Positions 8,344 to 15,907 of a stretch of DNA of 30,069 bases are shown here, in pieces. The notes beneath the pieces were generated by a model. It was not told the DNA's origin. It saw nothing but the letters and a program-made list of their open reading frames with translations, and made no database searches. Position 1 is the first letter of the stretch; each line of letters begins with the position of its first letter. The translations under genes and the position numbers were made by a program. The DNA comes from Deltaproteobacteria bacterium (GTDB lineage Bacteria; Desulfobacterota; Desulfobacteria; Desulfobacterales; ETH-SRB1), in NCBI GenBank assembly GCA_003647525.1, contig QMMZ01000001.1, forward strand, positions 1 to 30,069, given 5' to 3'.

Positions 8344-9534
8344 ATGAAAAAGGCTTTTAAAGATATTGCAGAAATAATACATCAGACAGATCCAAGAGCC
8401 AGTTTTACCATAGAATTCTGGGACGGCGATTCAATAAAAATCGGGGACAAGCCGAAGTTTATTTTAAAGCTTAAATCCTTGAGGGGCGCCAAAATGATTC
8501 TCAGAGATGGTTATGTCGGCTTTGGAGAATCATATATGAAGGGAGATATAGAAATTGAAAACGATCTGCAGGAGCTTTTTCGTCTTGGCATTTCAATTGA
8601 TTTTGATAGCGTACGGCTACCTTTCTGGCAAAAAATACGTTTTTTTATCCTTGCACTTCTCAATAGCGATACATTAAGAACTGCCCCAAAAAATATTTCT
8701 TACCATTATGATAAAGGCAATGATTTTTATGCGCTTTATCTTGATAAGACAATGAGTTACTCCTGTGCATACTATAAAAGTAAAGATAATTCTCTGGAAG
8801 AAGCGCAATTGAGCAAATATGAGCATGTATGCAGGAAACTTTTATTGAGTCCTGGTGAATCACTGCTTGATATAGGCTGTGGTTGGGGAGGAATGCTCAT
8901 CTATGCCGCACAGAATTATGGAATAACAGGAGTTGGAAATACGCTTTCACAAAATCAATATGAATATGCCGGCAATAAAATAAAGGAATTAGGGCTGGAG
9001 GATAAGATTAAGATCTTATATATGGATTATCGTGATTTAAGTGGAAAATTTGACAAAATTGTTTCCATTGGGATGTTTGAACATGTAGGGAAAAAATTCA
9101 TTCCGGTATTTATTAAAAAAGTATCGAGTTTACTGAAAAAAGGCGGATTAGGCATGTTGCATACTATTGGCAGAGACGCCCCATCCCCCTCCGATCCATG
9201 GACATTCAATTATATCTTCCCGGGCGCATATCTTCCTGTACTTGACGAAATTCTGCGTGAAATGGGGAAAAACGGTTTTTCAATATTGGATGTAGAAAAC
9301 CTCCGGCTCCATTATGCAAAAACCTTAGACCAATGGGCAGAAAATTATGAAAATAATGTTGAAAAAGTGAAAAAAATGTTTGATGATAATTTTGTCAGGC
9401 AATGGCGTCTTTTTTTATATGGCGCCTCAGCAGGATTTAAATATGGCATGTGTCGTCTGTATCAAGTTCTTTTCACAAAAGGATTAAACAACACATTGCC
9501 TGCAACCAGATCACATGTGTATAATAACTTATAA
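8344..9534 (+). CDS. cfa: Cyclopropane-fatty-acyl-phospholipid synthase family methyltransferase
   Basis: This 396-residue enzyme transfers a methylene group from S-adenosylmethionine to the double bond of unsaturated acyl chains in membrane phospholipids. The N-terminal domain (about 1-110) includes the GYVGFGESYMKGDIEIEND phrase typical of the family. The methyltransferase domain follows, with YHYDKGNDFYALYLDKTMSYSCAY, the SAM-binding LLDIGCGWGG, then NTLSQNQYEYA, SIGMFEHVG and YIFPGAYLP. Length is normal. The start is set by GGGGAGG 4 bases upstream. The stop codon lies exactly where a 204-bp palindromic element begins, so the last residues may have been altered by that insertion. It could instead make another SAM-dependent lipid modification, as in some Cfa relatives. 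Confidence 0.92.
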   Translation: MKKAFKDIAEIIHQTDPRASFTIEFWDGDSIKIGDKPKFILKLKSLRGAKMILRDGYVGFGESYMKGDIEIENDLQELFRLGISIDFDSVRLPFWQKIRFFILALLNSDTLRTAPKNISYHYDKGNDFYALYLDKTMSYSCAYYKSKDNSLEEAQLSKYEHVCRKLLLSPGESLLDIGCGWGGMLIYAAQNYGITGVGNTLSQNQYEYAGNKIKELGLEDKIKILYMDYRDLSGKFDKIVSIGMFEHVGKKFIPVFIKKVSSLLKKGGLGMLHTIGRDAPSPSDPWTFNYIFPGAYLPVLDEILREMGKNGFSILDVENLRLHYAKTLDQWAENYENNVEKVKKMFDDNFVRQWRLFLYGASAGFKYGMCRLYQVLFTKGLNNTLPATRSHVYNNL

Positions 9535-9737
9535 TGAGACCTTTGAAAAATGTTCAATTTTGCCTGCCCCGTTAAATCTATTTTTATATTTAACTGGGGT
9601 TCAAGTTCAAGGAGGGCGAAAATTTTAAATGCAGGAATACAGTAGGGGCGAACCTCTGTGTTCGCCCTCTTTCGAGGCTTAAAATTTGAGCCTGACGCCG
9701 AAATTGGGCAAAAGGGGGCGTTTTGCAAAGGTCTCAT
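9534..9737. repeat. 204-bp MITE-like element with ATGAGACCTTTG terminal inverted repeats
   Basis: The left end ATGAGACCTTTGAAAAATG (9534-9552) is matched by the right end TTTTGCAAAGGTCTCAT (9721-9737) read in reverse; the first 12 bases are identical. Inside is a GTAGGGGCGAAC hairpin copy (9642-9668) of the repeat seen at 1801. No open frame inside looks coding. It fills nearly all the space between the cfa stop and the stress-protein ribosome-binding site, as expected for a non-autonomous transposon relic. Confidence 0.75.
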
Positions 9738-9762
9738 AACATCCAGACTTCAGGAGGTTACC

Positions 9763-10209
9763 ATGAATATAAAAAAAATAGCCTGTTGTATAGATTTTTC
9801 AGAAAATGCCGAAGATGCATTTATAACGGCCCTCGATCTGGCTGAAAAATATAAAGCCAAACTTTTTGTAATTCATGTATCGCCGCCTGTCATAAGTTAT
9901 CAAGCAACAGATACGGAATGGATGGTGCCTTACGAACCGGAAGAACCTTTGATTTTAGAATTAGAAAAACGCATGGATAGTGAATACGCAGCCAAAATAG
10001 GAAAAAATATTGATTATAAGCTTGTTGTACTTAGCGGACATATTTCAACAGAAATATTAACATACTTGAAAGAAGAAAATATCGATCTTGTAGTGATGGG
10101 ATCCTATGGACTATCGGGAATGGGGCTCGTATTCTTCGGTAGTGTGGCCAAGAGAGTGGCACATAAGTCCCCGTGCTCTGTACTGATAGTTCGTAAACAA
10201 AAAAAGTAG
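9763..10209 (+). CDS. Universal stress protein (UspA family), ATP-binding type
   Basis: This 148-residue single-domain protein is of normal length. The N-terminus KKIACCIDFSENAEDAF matches the Usp first strand and loop. Near the C-terminus, GSYG, nine residues, then GS (in MGSYGLSGMGLVFFGSVAK) fits the Usp nucleotide-binding pattern G-2X-G-9X-G(S/T), so it probably binds ATP. The final strand SPCSVLIVRK is also typical. I place the start at 9763 because CAGGAGG lies 5 bases upstream; the open frame extends further back only through the palindromic element. Usp proteins act in the cytoplasm in stress adaptation; the particular partner is unknown. Confidence 0.92.
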   Translation: MNIKKIACCIDFSENAEDAFITALDLAEKYKAKLFVIHVSPPVISYQATDTEWMVPYEPEEPLILELEKRMDSEYAAKIGKNIDYKLVVLSGHISTEILTYLKEENIDLVVMGSYGLSGMGLVFFGSVAKRVAHKSPCSVLIVRKQKK

Positions 10210-10227
10210 CCGTTCACGGCTTGAAAC

Positions 10228-11445
10228 TTGAAATTGGAAAGTAGAAATTTGGGAAAGATTAAAACAATTCTATCCACTGCTGTGCTCTTAACGGTGTTTC
10301 TTTTTTCTTCAACCCAGTTAGCAGCCGCCTCTGATCTAAAGGAAGCAAAAATTCCTGATTCCCTGCATTCCGGGCTGGAATATCTTTTATCCTTAACCTC
10401 TAAAGATAAAAACGAACCCGTTGATCTTAAAGTTATTCAAAAGCTACTGGATTTTGTCGTTTCCACCAAAAACAGCTCCTCCCTTTATTATACAGACAAA
10501 TTGTTCGGCTCGCCTTCCGCTTATTATGAATTTGATATTAATACAGATCTAAAAAGCGTTCTCGAGTACGTTTATCATCCTGATATTCCTTCATTTGCTT
10601 TTATGCCTTCTTCAGTTCGTCTATCTTACTGGACTCAGGTAAACGGACAAAATCAAGATTTGCCTGAATTGTGGACTTTTATTTCAAACCCTGGTCCTCC
10701 AATAATGGTTAAAGGGGTTGAACATATAGAAATAACTCCGGATCAATTTACAGGTGCTTACTATCGTTATGATATGGATAAGGCTTTAATTCTTTGCAAG
10801 TATCGCGGCCGAAATCTATTAATCTCGATTTCCAAACAAAAAGACAAGTCCGATGTGGGCAGAAAAGGTATTGTGCTGGGCTCAGATAATAACTGGGACT
10901 ATCTTTATTCAGGCCGAAGAGGTCTTTCAATGCCGGGTCTTGGTTGGGTCAGCTCCTATATGTACAATTCCATCGGCATAAGCTTCCTGTATGAGGTTGA
11001 CTCAAAAAAACCCCTTGTAAAATACGCTGCCTTTAAATGGCTTAAAGCTGGATGGGCTGACATGAATGTAGTGAAAAACAAGCACATTCATAAAGGTCTG
11101 ATTCGCTATGCAAAGGATTTAAAGATGATTTTGGAGCACCCCTTACTTCCAGAAGCTTCAGAACTTGCAAAATTATTTTCTGATTTTGAAAATTATCCCC
11201 CCGAAGATATGAGAATGAAGGTTAAAAGTCATTTAACTGCTCTGAAAGACAGATATAATGGAAACAAATTATCATCCGGTAAAAACTTCCCGAAAAATTT
11301 AACTATCAGTGAATATTTAAATCAAATGACAAATAAGGAAATGTACGCGCTTCTTGTTGTGGAATACATGAAATCCATACTTGTGAAAAACCGGTATCTT
11401 GATAATAAATTACTTTTCAGCAAAAGGCAGCTTGATATGCCGTAG
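10228..11445 (+). CDS. Uncharacterised exported protein
   Basis: The product is about 405 residues and I do not recognise its family. It starts with a TTG. An alternative TTG at 10249, with GGAAAG 7 bases upstream, gives a more typical signal peptide beginning MGKIKTILST. Either way the hydrophobic core TAVLLTVFLFSS and an Ala-rich site (QLAAASDL) predict Sec export to the periplasm. The mature part is mixed, rich in Tyr, Trp and Lys (SYWTQVNGQNQDLPELWTF; GLSMPGLGWVSSYMYNS), with a more helical C-terminal third. It has no cysteine pair, lipobox or catalytic motif that I can name. It stands alone between the stress protein and the truncated regulator. Confidence 0.65.
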   Translation: MKLESRNLGKIKTILSTAVLLTVFLFSSTQLAAASDLKEAKIPDSLHSGLEYLLSLTSKDKNEPVDLKVIQKLLDFVVSTKNSSSLYYTDKLFGSPSAYYEFDINTDLKSVLEYVYHPDIPSFAFMPSSVRLSYWTQVNGQNQDLPELWTFISNPGPPIMVKGVEHIEITPDQFTGAYYRYDMDKALILCKYRGRNLLISISKQKDKSDVGRKGIVLGSDNNWDYLYSGRRGLSMPGLGWVSSYMYNSIGISFLYEVDSKKPLVKYAAFKWLKAGWADMNVVKNKHIHKGLIRYAKDLKMILEHPLLPEASELAKLFSDFENYPPEDMRMKVKSHLTALKDRYNGNKLSSGKNFPKNLTISEYLNQMTNKEMYALLVVEYMKSILVKNRYLDNKLLFSKRQLDMP

Positions 11446-11454
11446 CCTCCAGCA

Positions 11455-11919
11455 TCAACATCCTGCCGGACGAACTCTTAGTATAAAAAGCCAAAAAGCC
11501 AAAAAACCAAAACCTTTAAATTTATAGGTATAGACTTTCAGATAATGTAAATATTCCCTCAAATCAACACCTAAATCCGGGAGATACATCTGGTTCCCAG
11601 GTATGACAAAAGGGACTCTGTACTCTATCAGCCGTTTTCTGTTAAACGATGAAATAATGGAATGTACAAAAACAGCTTTCATCCTGAGCTGTTTGCTCAC
11701 GATATCAATATGTTTATGAATTGTCGCAGGGGTAAGCTCGCTGTCGTTTCTTGAGGCCAAAATAATAAATTCTTCATTCAACAACCCGACTTGGAACATA
11801 TCATAAATATCTTGAAGAAAAAAAGGAAGCGAACCCACATTTGCCGGTTTCGACAACGTGACCGTTATGCCAAGCGTATCCAATAAATATCTTTTAAGCC
11901 GATTAACTAAATCTTTCAT
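11455..11919 (-). pseudogene. Truncated winged-helix-type regulator (N-terminal domain only)
   Basis: The product (154 residues from the ATG at 11919) keeps an N-terminal domain with the phrases SLPFFLQDIYDM, NRKRLIEYRVPFVIPGNQMYLPDLG and DLREYL. From memory these belong to a family often annotated as MarR-like regulators of about 300 residues, with a winged helix after DLREYF. Here the family sequence ends at DLREYL, and the rest reads through a half-copy of the 106-bp element (TATAGACTTTCAGATA, from 11529) into unrelated sequence. The DNA-binding part is therefore gone. I prefer the start at 11919 to the ATG at 11964, because the latter lies inside a palindrome that looks like an operator. 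The family call is from recalled similarity. Confidence 0.55.
11529..11546. repeat. Half-copy of the 106-bp element
   Basis: TATAGACTTTCAGATAAT matches the outer 18 bases of the left arm at 8225. No opposite arm is nearby. It lies exactly at the breakpoint of the truncated regulator. Confidence 0.7.
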
Positions 11920-11945
11920 CCCGATATTTCCCTTAATGTTAAAGT

Positions 11946-11988
11946 ATTTTTTGCACAGTAACATATATTACGTTATTGTGCAAAAAAT
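11946..11988. promoter_or_regulatory. Near-perfect palindrome, candidate operator of the truncated regulator
   Basis: ATTTTTTGCACAGTAAC (11946-11962) and GTTATTGTGCAAAAAAT (11972-11988) are inverted repeats matching at 16 of 17 positions around a 9-base spacer. It lies 27 bases upstream of the preferred regulator start at 11919, where an autoregulatory site would be expected. It lacks a GC-rich stem, so a terminator is less likely. Operator function is inference. Confidence 0.5.
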
Positions 11989-12140
11989 ATGTTAATTTAG
12001 TGTCGAGTCTGCCTTTGACCCTTTACTGGCTTAAACCTGTAACATCCTGGCTCCATGAATAATTCTTAGAATAAAAACTGCATCCCCCTATGACTACGGT
12101 ATATGATTCGATACTTTTTATAAACTAATAAAAATGTTTT

Positions 12141-12180
12141 TAATTGTAAACCTATTTTATAATAGAAAGGTTGACAATTA
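12141..12180. promoter_or_regulatory. BirA-type biotin operator overlapping a -10 box
   Basis: TTGTAAACC (12144-12152), a 16-base spacer and GGTTGACAA (12169-12177) match the BirA operator consensus TTGTAAACC-N-GGTTTACAA with one change in the right arm. Outer bases extend the symmetry to 40 bp (TAATTG...CAATTA). As I recall it, the E. coli bio operator has the same half-site and spacer length. TATAAT at 12158-12163 lies inside the operator, so BirA carrying biotinyl-AMP would block RNA polymerase; no good -35 was found. It is 309 bases upstream of bioB and controls the whole rightward operon by inference. Confidence 0.85.
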
Positions 12181-12195
12181 ATTTTCCACTGTATA

Positions 12196-12358
12196 TATAC
12201 CTCGAAAGGTCACAAATTGCGCTTTTTCACTGGCTATGAACAGCAATAGCTGTGTTGCTCAGGCTTGAAATAGCTCTTGCTATTCCGCACCTTCGCGCCT
12301 TGCTCTTGATGCTCATTGCTCACCGAAAAAAACGCAATTTGCAACCTTCCGAGGTATA
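12196..12358. repeat. 163-bp imperfect palindromic element in the bio operon leader
   Basis: The left arm begins TATACCTCGAAAGGT and runs to CAAATTGCGCTTTTTC (12196-12227). The right arm (about 12325-12358) reads back as TATACCTCGGAAGGTTGCAAATTGCG. The arms agree at most of about 30 positions. It sits between the operator/-10 box and bioB, so the bio mRNA should carry it as a long hairpin. No coding potential was seen. Confidence 0.7.
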
Positions 12359-12372
12359 GCAAATTTCATCAG

Positions 12373-12455
12373 CCCTTTGAAAAAATTCCGGCAGGATAAC
12401 AGGATGGGTTCTGATGCTTTAATCCTGGATATCCTGTTAATCCTGTCAAAAAAGT
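12373..12455. repeat. Dispersed CAGGAT/ATCCTG repeat upstream of bioB
   Basis: TTTGAAAAAATTCCGGCAGG followed by AACAGGAT faces ATCCTGTTAATCCTGTCAAAAAAG, giving a stem-loop. Closely related sequence fills the gap between bioF and bioD at 19239-19427. It ends 33 bases before the bioB ATG. Confidence 0.75.
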
Positions 12456-12488
12456 CTTTTTCATGACCTGAATAGTTACGGAAAAACC

Positions 12489-13475
12489 ATGTTCGATAAA
12501 AATAAAACATTAATCAGCATAACTGAAAAAATTATTAAAGATCCGAAAAACTCCATTTCTTATGAAGATGCCTGCAAGTTTGCTGCTTCTCAGGATAATG
12601 CAGTTGATTTGATAGTGTGTGCAAATAAGATCAGAGATAAGTACAAAAAAAACGATGTGTTCACCTGTTCCATTATTAATGCCAAGTCTGGTCGCTGTTC
12701 AGAGAATTGTGCTTTTTGTGCACAGTCAGCCCACCATAAAACCGGAATTAAAGCTTATCCATTATTAGATAAAGAAAAAATACTAAACAATTCCATATAC
12801 ATGGAAAAAGCAGGGGCAACAAAATATTCAATGGTAACAAGCGGGCATTCACTTTCAAGCGGCGAGATTGATTCTATTGGCTATGCGGCAGAAAAAATAA
12901 ACAAGAAAACAGATCTTTCAGTTTGCGCATCATTGGGGCAGTTGACTGAACCCGTGGCAATAAGGCTCAAAGAAAAAGTAGTTACAACCTATCATCACAA
13001 CCTGGAAACAGCCAGAAGTTACTTTGATCAAATATGCACAACTCATGAGTATGATGAAGATATTCAGACAATCAAAATAGCAAAATCAACAGGACTTAAG
13101 GTTTGCAGCGGAGGAATTTTGGGGCTGGGCGAGACCTGGGCGCAACGTGTGGAGCTGGCTTTTACCCTTAAAGAACTGGATGTAGATTCAATACCAATAA
13201 ATTTTCTGAATCCAATCCCGGGCACAAGAATGGAAAACAGATCCTTGCTTCCACCAATGGAAGCGCTCAAATGTATAGCTGTTTTCAGATTTATAAATCC
13301 TGCTAAAGACATAACTGTATGCGGCGGCAGGGAAAAAACTCTTGGCGATTTTCAGTCATGGATTTTCATGGCGGGTGCTAACGGGATTATGATTGGCAAT
13401 TATCTTACTACAAAGGGAAGAAGCACTGAAATGGATATGGATATGATCAGACAAATGGGGCTTAATATTTGCTGA
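12489..13475 (+). CDS. bioB: Biotin synthase
   Basis: This 328-residue radical-SAM enzyme inserts sulfur into dethiobiotin, the last step of biotin synthesis. The radical-SAM [4Fe-4S] motif CxxxCxxC is GRCSENCAFCAQS, with Cys70, Cys74 and Cys77. Further family landmarks are SGHSLSSGEID, TYHHNLETA (the YNHNLET region, with His for Asn), KVCSGGILGLGE, NFLNPIPGTR and the VCGGRE arginine, which with Cys residues ligates the sacrificial [2Fe-2S] cluster. Length is normal. It is the first gene of the operon, but about 310 bases separate it from the BirA-type operator and that gap is filled with repeats. The ATG has only a weak ribosome-binding site (ACGGAAAA). The call is secure. Confidence 0.97.
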   Translation: MFDKNKTLISITEKIIKDPKNSISYEDACKFAASQDNAVDLIVCANKIRDKYKKNDVFTCSIINAKSGRCSENCAFCAQSAHHKTGIKAYPLLDKEKILNNSIYMEKAGATKYSMVTSGHSLSSGEIDSIGYAAEKINKKTDLSVCASLGQLTEPVAIRLKEKVVTTYHHNLETARSYFDQICTTHEYDEDIQTIKIAKSTGLKVCSGGILGLGETWAQRVELAFTLKELDVDSIPINFLNPIPGTRMENRSLLPPMEALKCIAVFRFINPAKDITVCGGREKTLGDFQSWIFMAGANGIMIGNYLTTKGRSTEMDMDMIRQMGLNIC

Positions 13476-13535
13476 GATGTTACGATATTTGCATGGGAGT
13501 TTAAATTGAAAGTGATTAAAGAGCGGAATAAACAA

Positions 13536-14879
13536 ATGGAGATAGATGATCGAAAATATGTGTGGCATCCATTTACGCAGATGCAGGATTATGAGAACGA
13601 AGAGCCCCTTATAATTGAGAGCGGAAATGGTTGTACCTTAACGGATATTTATGGAAATAACTATATTGACGGGGTTTCTTCTTTATGGACGAATGTTCAC
13701 GGACACAGAAAGAAAGAACTGGATATTGCCGTTAAAAAGCAACTGGATAAAATAGCACATTCAACTCTGCTGGGGCTTTCCAACGTTCCTGCTATCAGAT
13801 ACGCAAAAAAAATTGTCGAAATTGCGCCCAAAGATTTAACAAGAGTATTTTACTCAGATAGCGGTTCAACTGCTGTTGAGATAGCGCTCAAGATAGCCTT
13901 TCAATATCAACAGCAGGCTGAAGATGGAAATCCGGAAAAGAAGAAATTCATATCCCTGCACAACTCTTATCACGGAGATACAATCGGTTCCGTTAGCGTC
14001 GGAGGTATTGATCTTTTTCATTCAGTGTATAAACATCTTCTCTTTGAATCAATAAAAGCCGAGTCTCCCTATTGTTATAGATGTACGTTCGGAAAATCTT
14101 ATCCCGGCTGCAACCTTGAATGCTTAAGCAGGCTGGAAGAAATTATGAGCACTCATGCAAATGAAGTCACAGCGATGGTAATTGAGCCTCTGGTGCAGGG
14201 AGCATCAGGAATGCTGCTGCAACCTCCCGGTTATTTAAAAAAAGTCAGAGAACTCTGCCACAGATATAATATATTTATGATAGCAGATGAGGTTGCAGTG
14301 GGGTTTGGGAAGACAGGGAAGATGTTTGCCTGTGAGCATGAAGATGTCACGCCGGACATTATGACCCTTGCCAAGGGCATTTCAGGAGGATATCTGCCGC
14401 TTGCAGCTACGCTGACAACTGAGAAAATTTATAAGGGTTTTTGGGGGGAATATGAAGAGTTCAAAACATTTTTCCACGGCCACACATATACGGGGAACCC
14501 ACTGGCCTGTGCGGCAGCCTTAGCCAGCCTTGAAATTTTTGAGGAAGAAAAGGTTCTGGATAAACTCCAGGCAAAAATTAAGCATTTCAAACAAAGACTG
14601 CAATCCTTCAAAGCCTTGGACAATGTGGGAGATGTTCGGCAGTGTGGCATTATGGTCGGCATAGAACTGGTGACTGATAAAGATACAAAGGAAGCTTTTC
14701 CTCCCAAAGAAAGGATGGGACACAGGGTAATAAAAGAAGCACGTAAGCGCGGCCTTATAATAAGGCCTCTGGGCGATGTCATTGTGCTTATGCCTTCGCT
14801 CAGCATTTCAATTGATGAACTCGACAGACTCTGCGATATTACATGCGAATCTATCCGGGTTGTCACAGAAAAAGTATGA
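13536..14879 (+). CDS. bioA: Adenosylmethionine-8-amino-7-oxononanoate aminotransferase
   Basis: This 447-residue PLP enzyme converts 8-amino-7-oxononanoate (KAPA) to 7,8-diaminononanoate. Evidence is WHPFTQMQDY at the N-terminus, SDSGSTAVEIALK (cofactor phosphate site), HNSYHGDT with the conserved Tyr at about 145, IADEV with Asp251, and TLAKGISGG with the PLP lysine at about Lys280. The segment with four cysteines (about 180-196, CYRC...C...C) is a feature I associate with one BioA subgroup. The start at ATG 13536 is chosen over a TTG at 13506 because conserved sequence begins immediately after it. The amino donor (SAM or lysine) cannot be told from sequence. The stop overlaps the next gene start (ATGA). 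Confidence 0.96.
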   Translation: MEIDDRKYVWHPFTQMQDYENEEPLIIESGNGCTLTDIYGNNYIDGVSSLWTNVHGHRKKELDIAVKKQLDKIAHSTLLGLSNVPAIRYAKKIVEIAPKDLTRVFYSDSGSTAVEIALKIAFQYQQQAEDGNPEKKKFISLHNSYHGDTIGSVSVGGIDLFHSVYKHLLFESIKAESPYCYRCTFGKSYPGCNLECLSRLEEIMSTHANEVTAMVIEPLVQGASGMLLQPPGYLKKVRELCHRYNIFMIADEVAVGFGKTGKMFACEHEDVTPDIMTLAKGISGGYLPLAATLTTEKIYKGFWGEYEEFKTFFHGHTYTGNPLACAAALASLEIFEEEKVLDKLQAKIKHFKQRLQSFKALDNVGDVRQCGIMVGIELVTDKDTKEAFPPKERMGHRVIKEARKRGLIIRPLGDVIVLMPSLSISIDELDRLCDITCESIRVVTEKV

Positions 14880-15169
14880 ACATAAAAGGCATATTTTATT
14901 TTGATCCATCTGACAGAATTTATGCAGAGCATTTTCCCGGTAATCCAGTTGTGCCTGGAAGTCTTATAATTCATGCTTTTCTGAAAGCATTGAAAAAAGA
15001 AGGTCGTAGCGAAGGATACATAATAGAGAATTTCAGGTTTAAAGAATTTATTTCTCCTGGTGAATACAATTTTGATATTGAAATCTGCAAAGATCAGATG
15101 AAGTGCAGGCTTTTAAGAAGCAGTTCAGATACAATGAAATCTGTTGTAACAGGAATAATTAGAAAATGA
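14876..15169 (+). CDS. Short FabZ/FabA-like hotdog protein, catalytic His only
   Basis: The 97-residue product aligns without gaps to the core of FabZ-type 3-hydroxyacyl-ACP dehydratases: YAEHFPGNPVVPGSLIIHA matches the family pattern HFPGxPxxPGVLxxEA. The catalytic His is present (His19), but the position of the catalytic Glu holds His33. FabZ is about 140-150 residues; this protein lacks the N-terminal helix region (the PFLLVDR part). It starts inside the bioA stop (ATGA) and its own stop overlaps the reductase start by ATGA, so it is tightly coupled within the operon. Likely role: one half of a heteromeric dehydratase acting on the 3-hydroxy intermediate of pimeloyl synthesis, paired with the protein at 17670. 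Fold fairly sure; function is inference. Confidence 0.75.
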   Translation: MNIKGIFYFDPSDRIYAEHFPGNPVVPGSLIIHAFLKALKKEGRSEGYIIENFRFKEFISPGEYNFDIEICKDQMKCRLLRSSSDTMKSVVTGIIRK

Positions 15170-15903
15170 AATTTACAGGTAATCGAGCCCTTATTTTGGG
15201 CGGCAGTTGTGATCTCGCTCTTGGTCTTGCCAGGCGCATGATTGAAGCAGAGCTGTTCCCGATATTGACATACAGAAACCAAAAAGGCCGGAATTATATA
15301 TCAGAAAATTTGAAGGATTGCCAAAAAAAATACAGCTCGCTTTATCTTGAATTCGGCAACCGTGATTCAATAGATTCGCTATTGCATCAAACAGGTGATG
15401 GCATAGATTTTATGGTAGATTTTGCTCAAGGAAACTTTGAAAGCCTTGTTGCATCAGCTAACATGGAAGATGTTTACAGCTATTTTGCTGAAAATATATC
15501 CTTTCGCGCAGAGGTCATAAAAAGAGTTGCAAGAATAATGATGAAAAACAAAAGAGGATGTCTTGTTTTTATTTCCTCATCAGCAGTGAAAAGGCCAAAC
15601 CCCGGCCAGGGATTTTATGCAGCGGCAAAGCTTGCATCGGAAGCCATATATAAAAATCTGGGTCTTGAACTTGGCGGTCATGGAATTACAACTGCAACAC
15701 TGCGTCCTGGTTATATTGATTCAGGACGGGGCAAAAAGTTTATTCAAGACCATAGCAAAGAAGTTATTGATAAGATACCGATAAAAAGAGCCCTGACAAA
15801 AAAAGAAGTAGCTGAAGCAATACTTTTTTATCTTTCAAACAGCGCTGACGGCTTTAATGCCACTGAAATTTCAATGGATGGCGGGCTGACGGCAGGCAAG
15901 TGA
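15166..15903 (+). CDS. Short-chain dehydrogenase/reductase, probable 3-oxoacyl-ACP reductase of the biotin operon
   Basis: This 245-residue SDR is the length of FabG. The catalytic set is present: Asn110, Ser138 region in FISSSAV, Tyr151 and Lys155 in YAAAK. The C-terminal MDGGLTAGK is typical of FabG-like SDRs. The nucleotide-binding start is degenerate: GGSCDLALG has Cys and Ala where GGSGDIG-type motifs have Gly, and the NNAG motif reads DFAQG. The active site is intact, so it probably reduces a 3-oxoacyl thioester on the operon's carrier protein with NADPH or NADH. It overlaps the short hotdog gene by 4 bases and precedes the carrier protein gene by 4 bases. A housekeeping FabG role is unlikely given the context. 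Confidence 0.82.
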   Translation: MKFTGNRALILGGSCDLALGLARRMIEAELFPILTYRNQKGRNYISENLKDCQKKYSSLYLEFGNRDSIDSLLHQTGDGIDFMVDFAQGNFESLVASANMEDVYSYFAENISFRAEVIKRVARIMMKNKRGCLVFISSSAVKRPNPGQGFYAAAKLASEAIYKNLGLELGGHGITTATLRPGYIDSGRGKKFIQDHSKEVIDKIPIKRALTKKEVAEAILFYLSNSADGFNATEISMDGGLTAGK

Positions 15904-15907
15904 ACTT

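Noticed and set aside
11946..11988. Reading the TTTTTTGCACA palindrome as an intrinsic terminator
   Set aside because: The stem is AT-rich with a long spacer and lies upstream of a gene start; an operator explains it better.
14429..14974. Long antisense frame (181 codons) opposite bioA and the first hotdog gene
   Set aside because: It is opposite well-supported genes, has no plausible domain and is Ser/Leu-rich as expected for a shadow frame.
14876..15169. Possibility that the 97-residue hotdog protein is just a truncated FabZ fragment
   Set aside because: Overlapping ATGA start and stop with both neighbours, an intact HFPG core and a complementary partner in the same operon argue for a working short protein.
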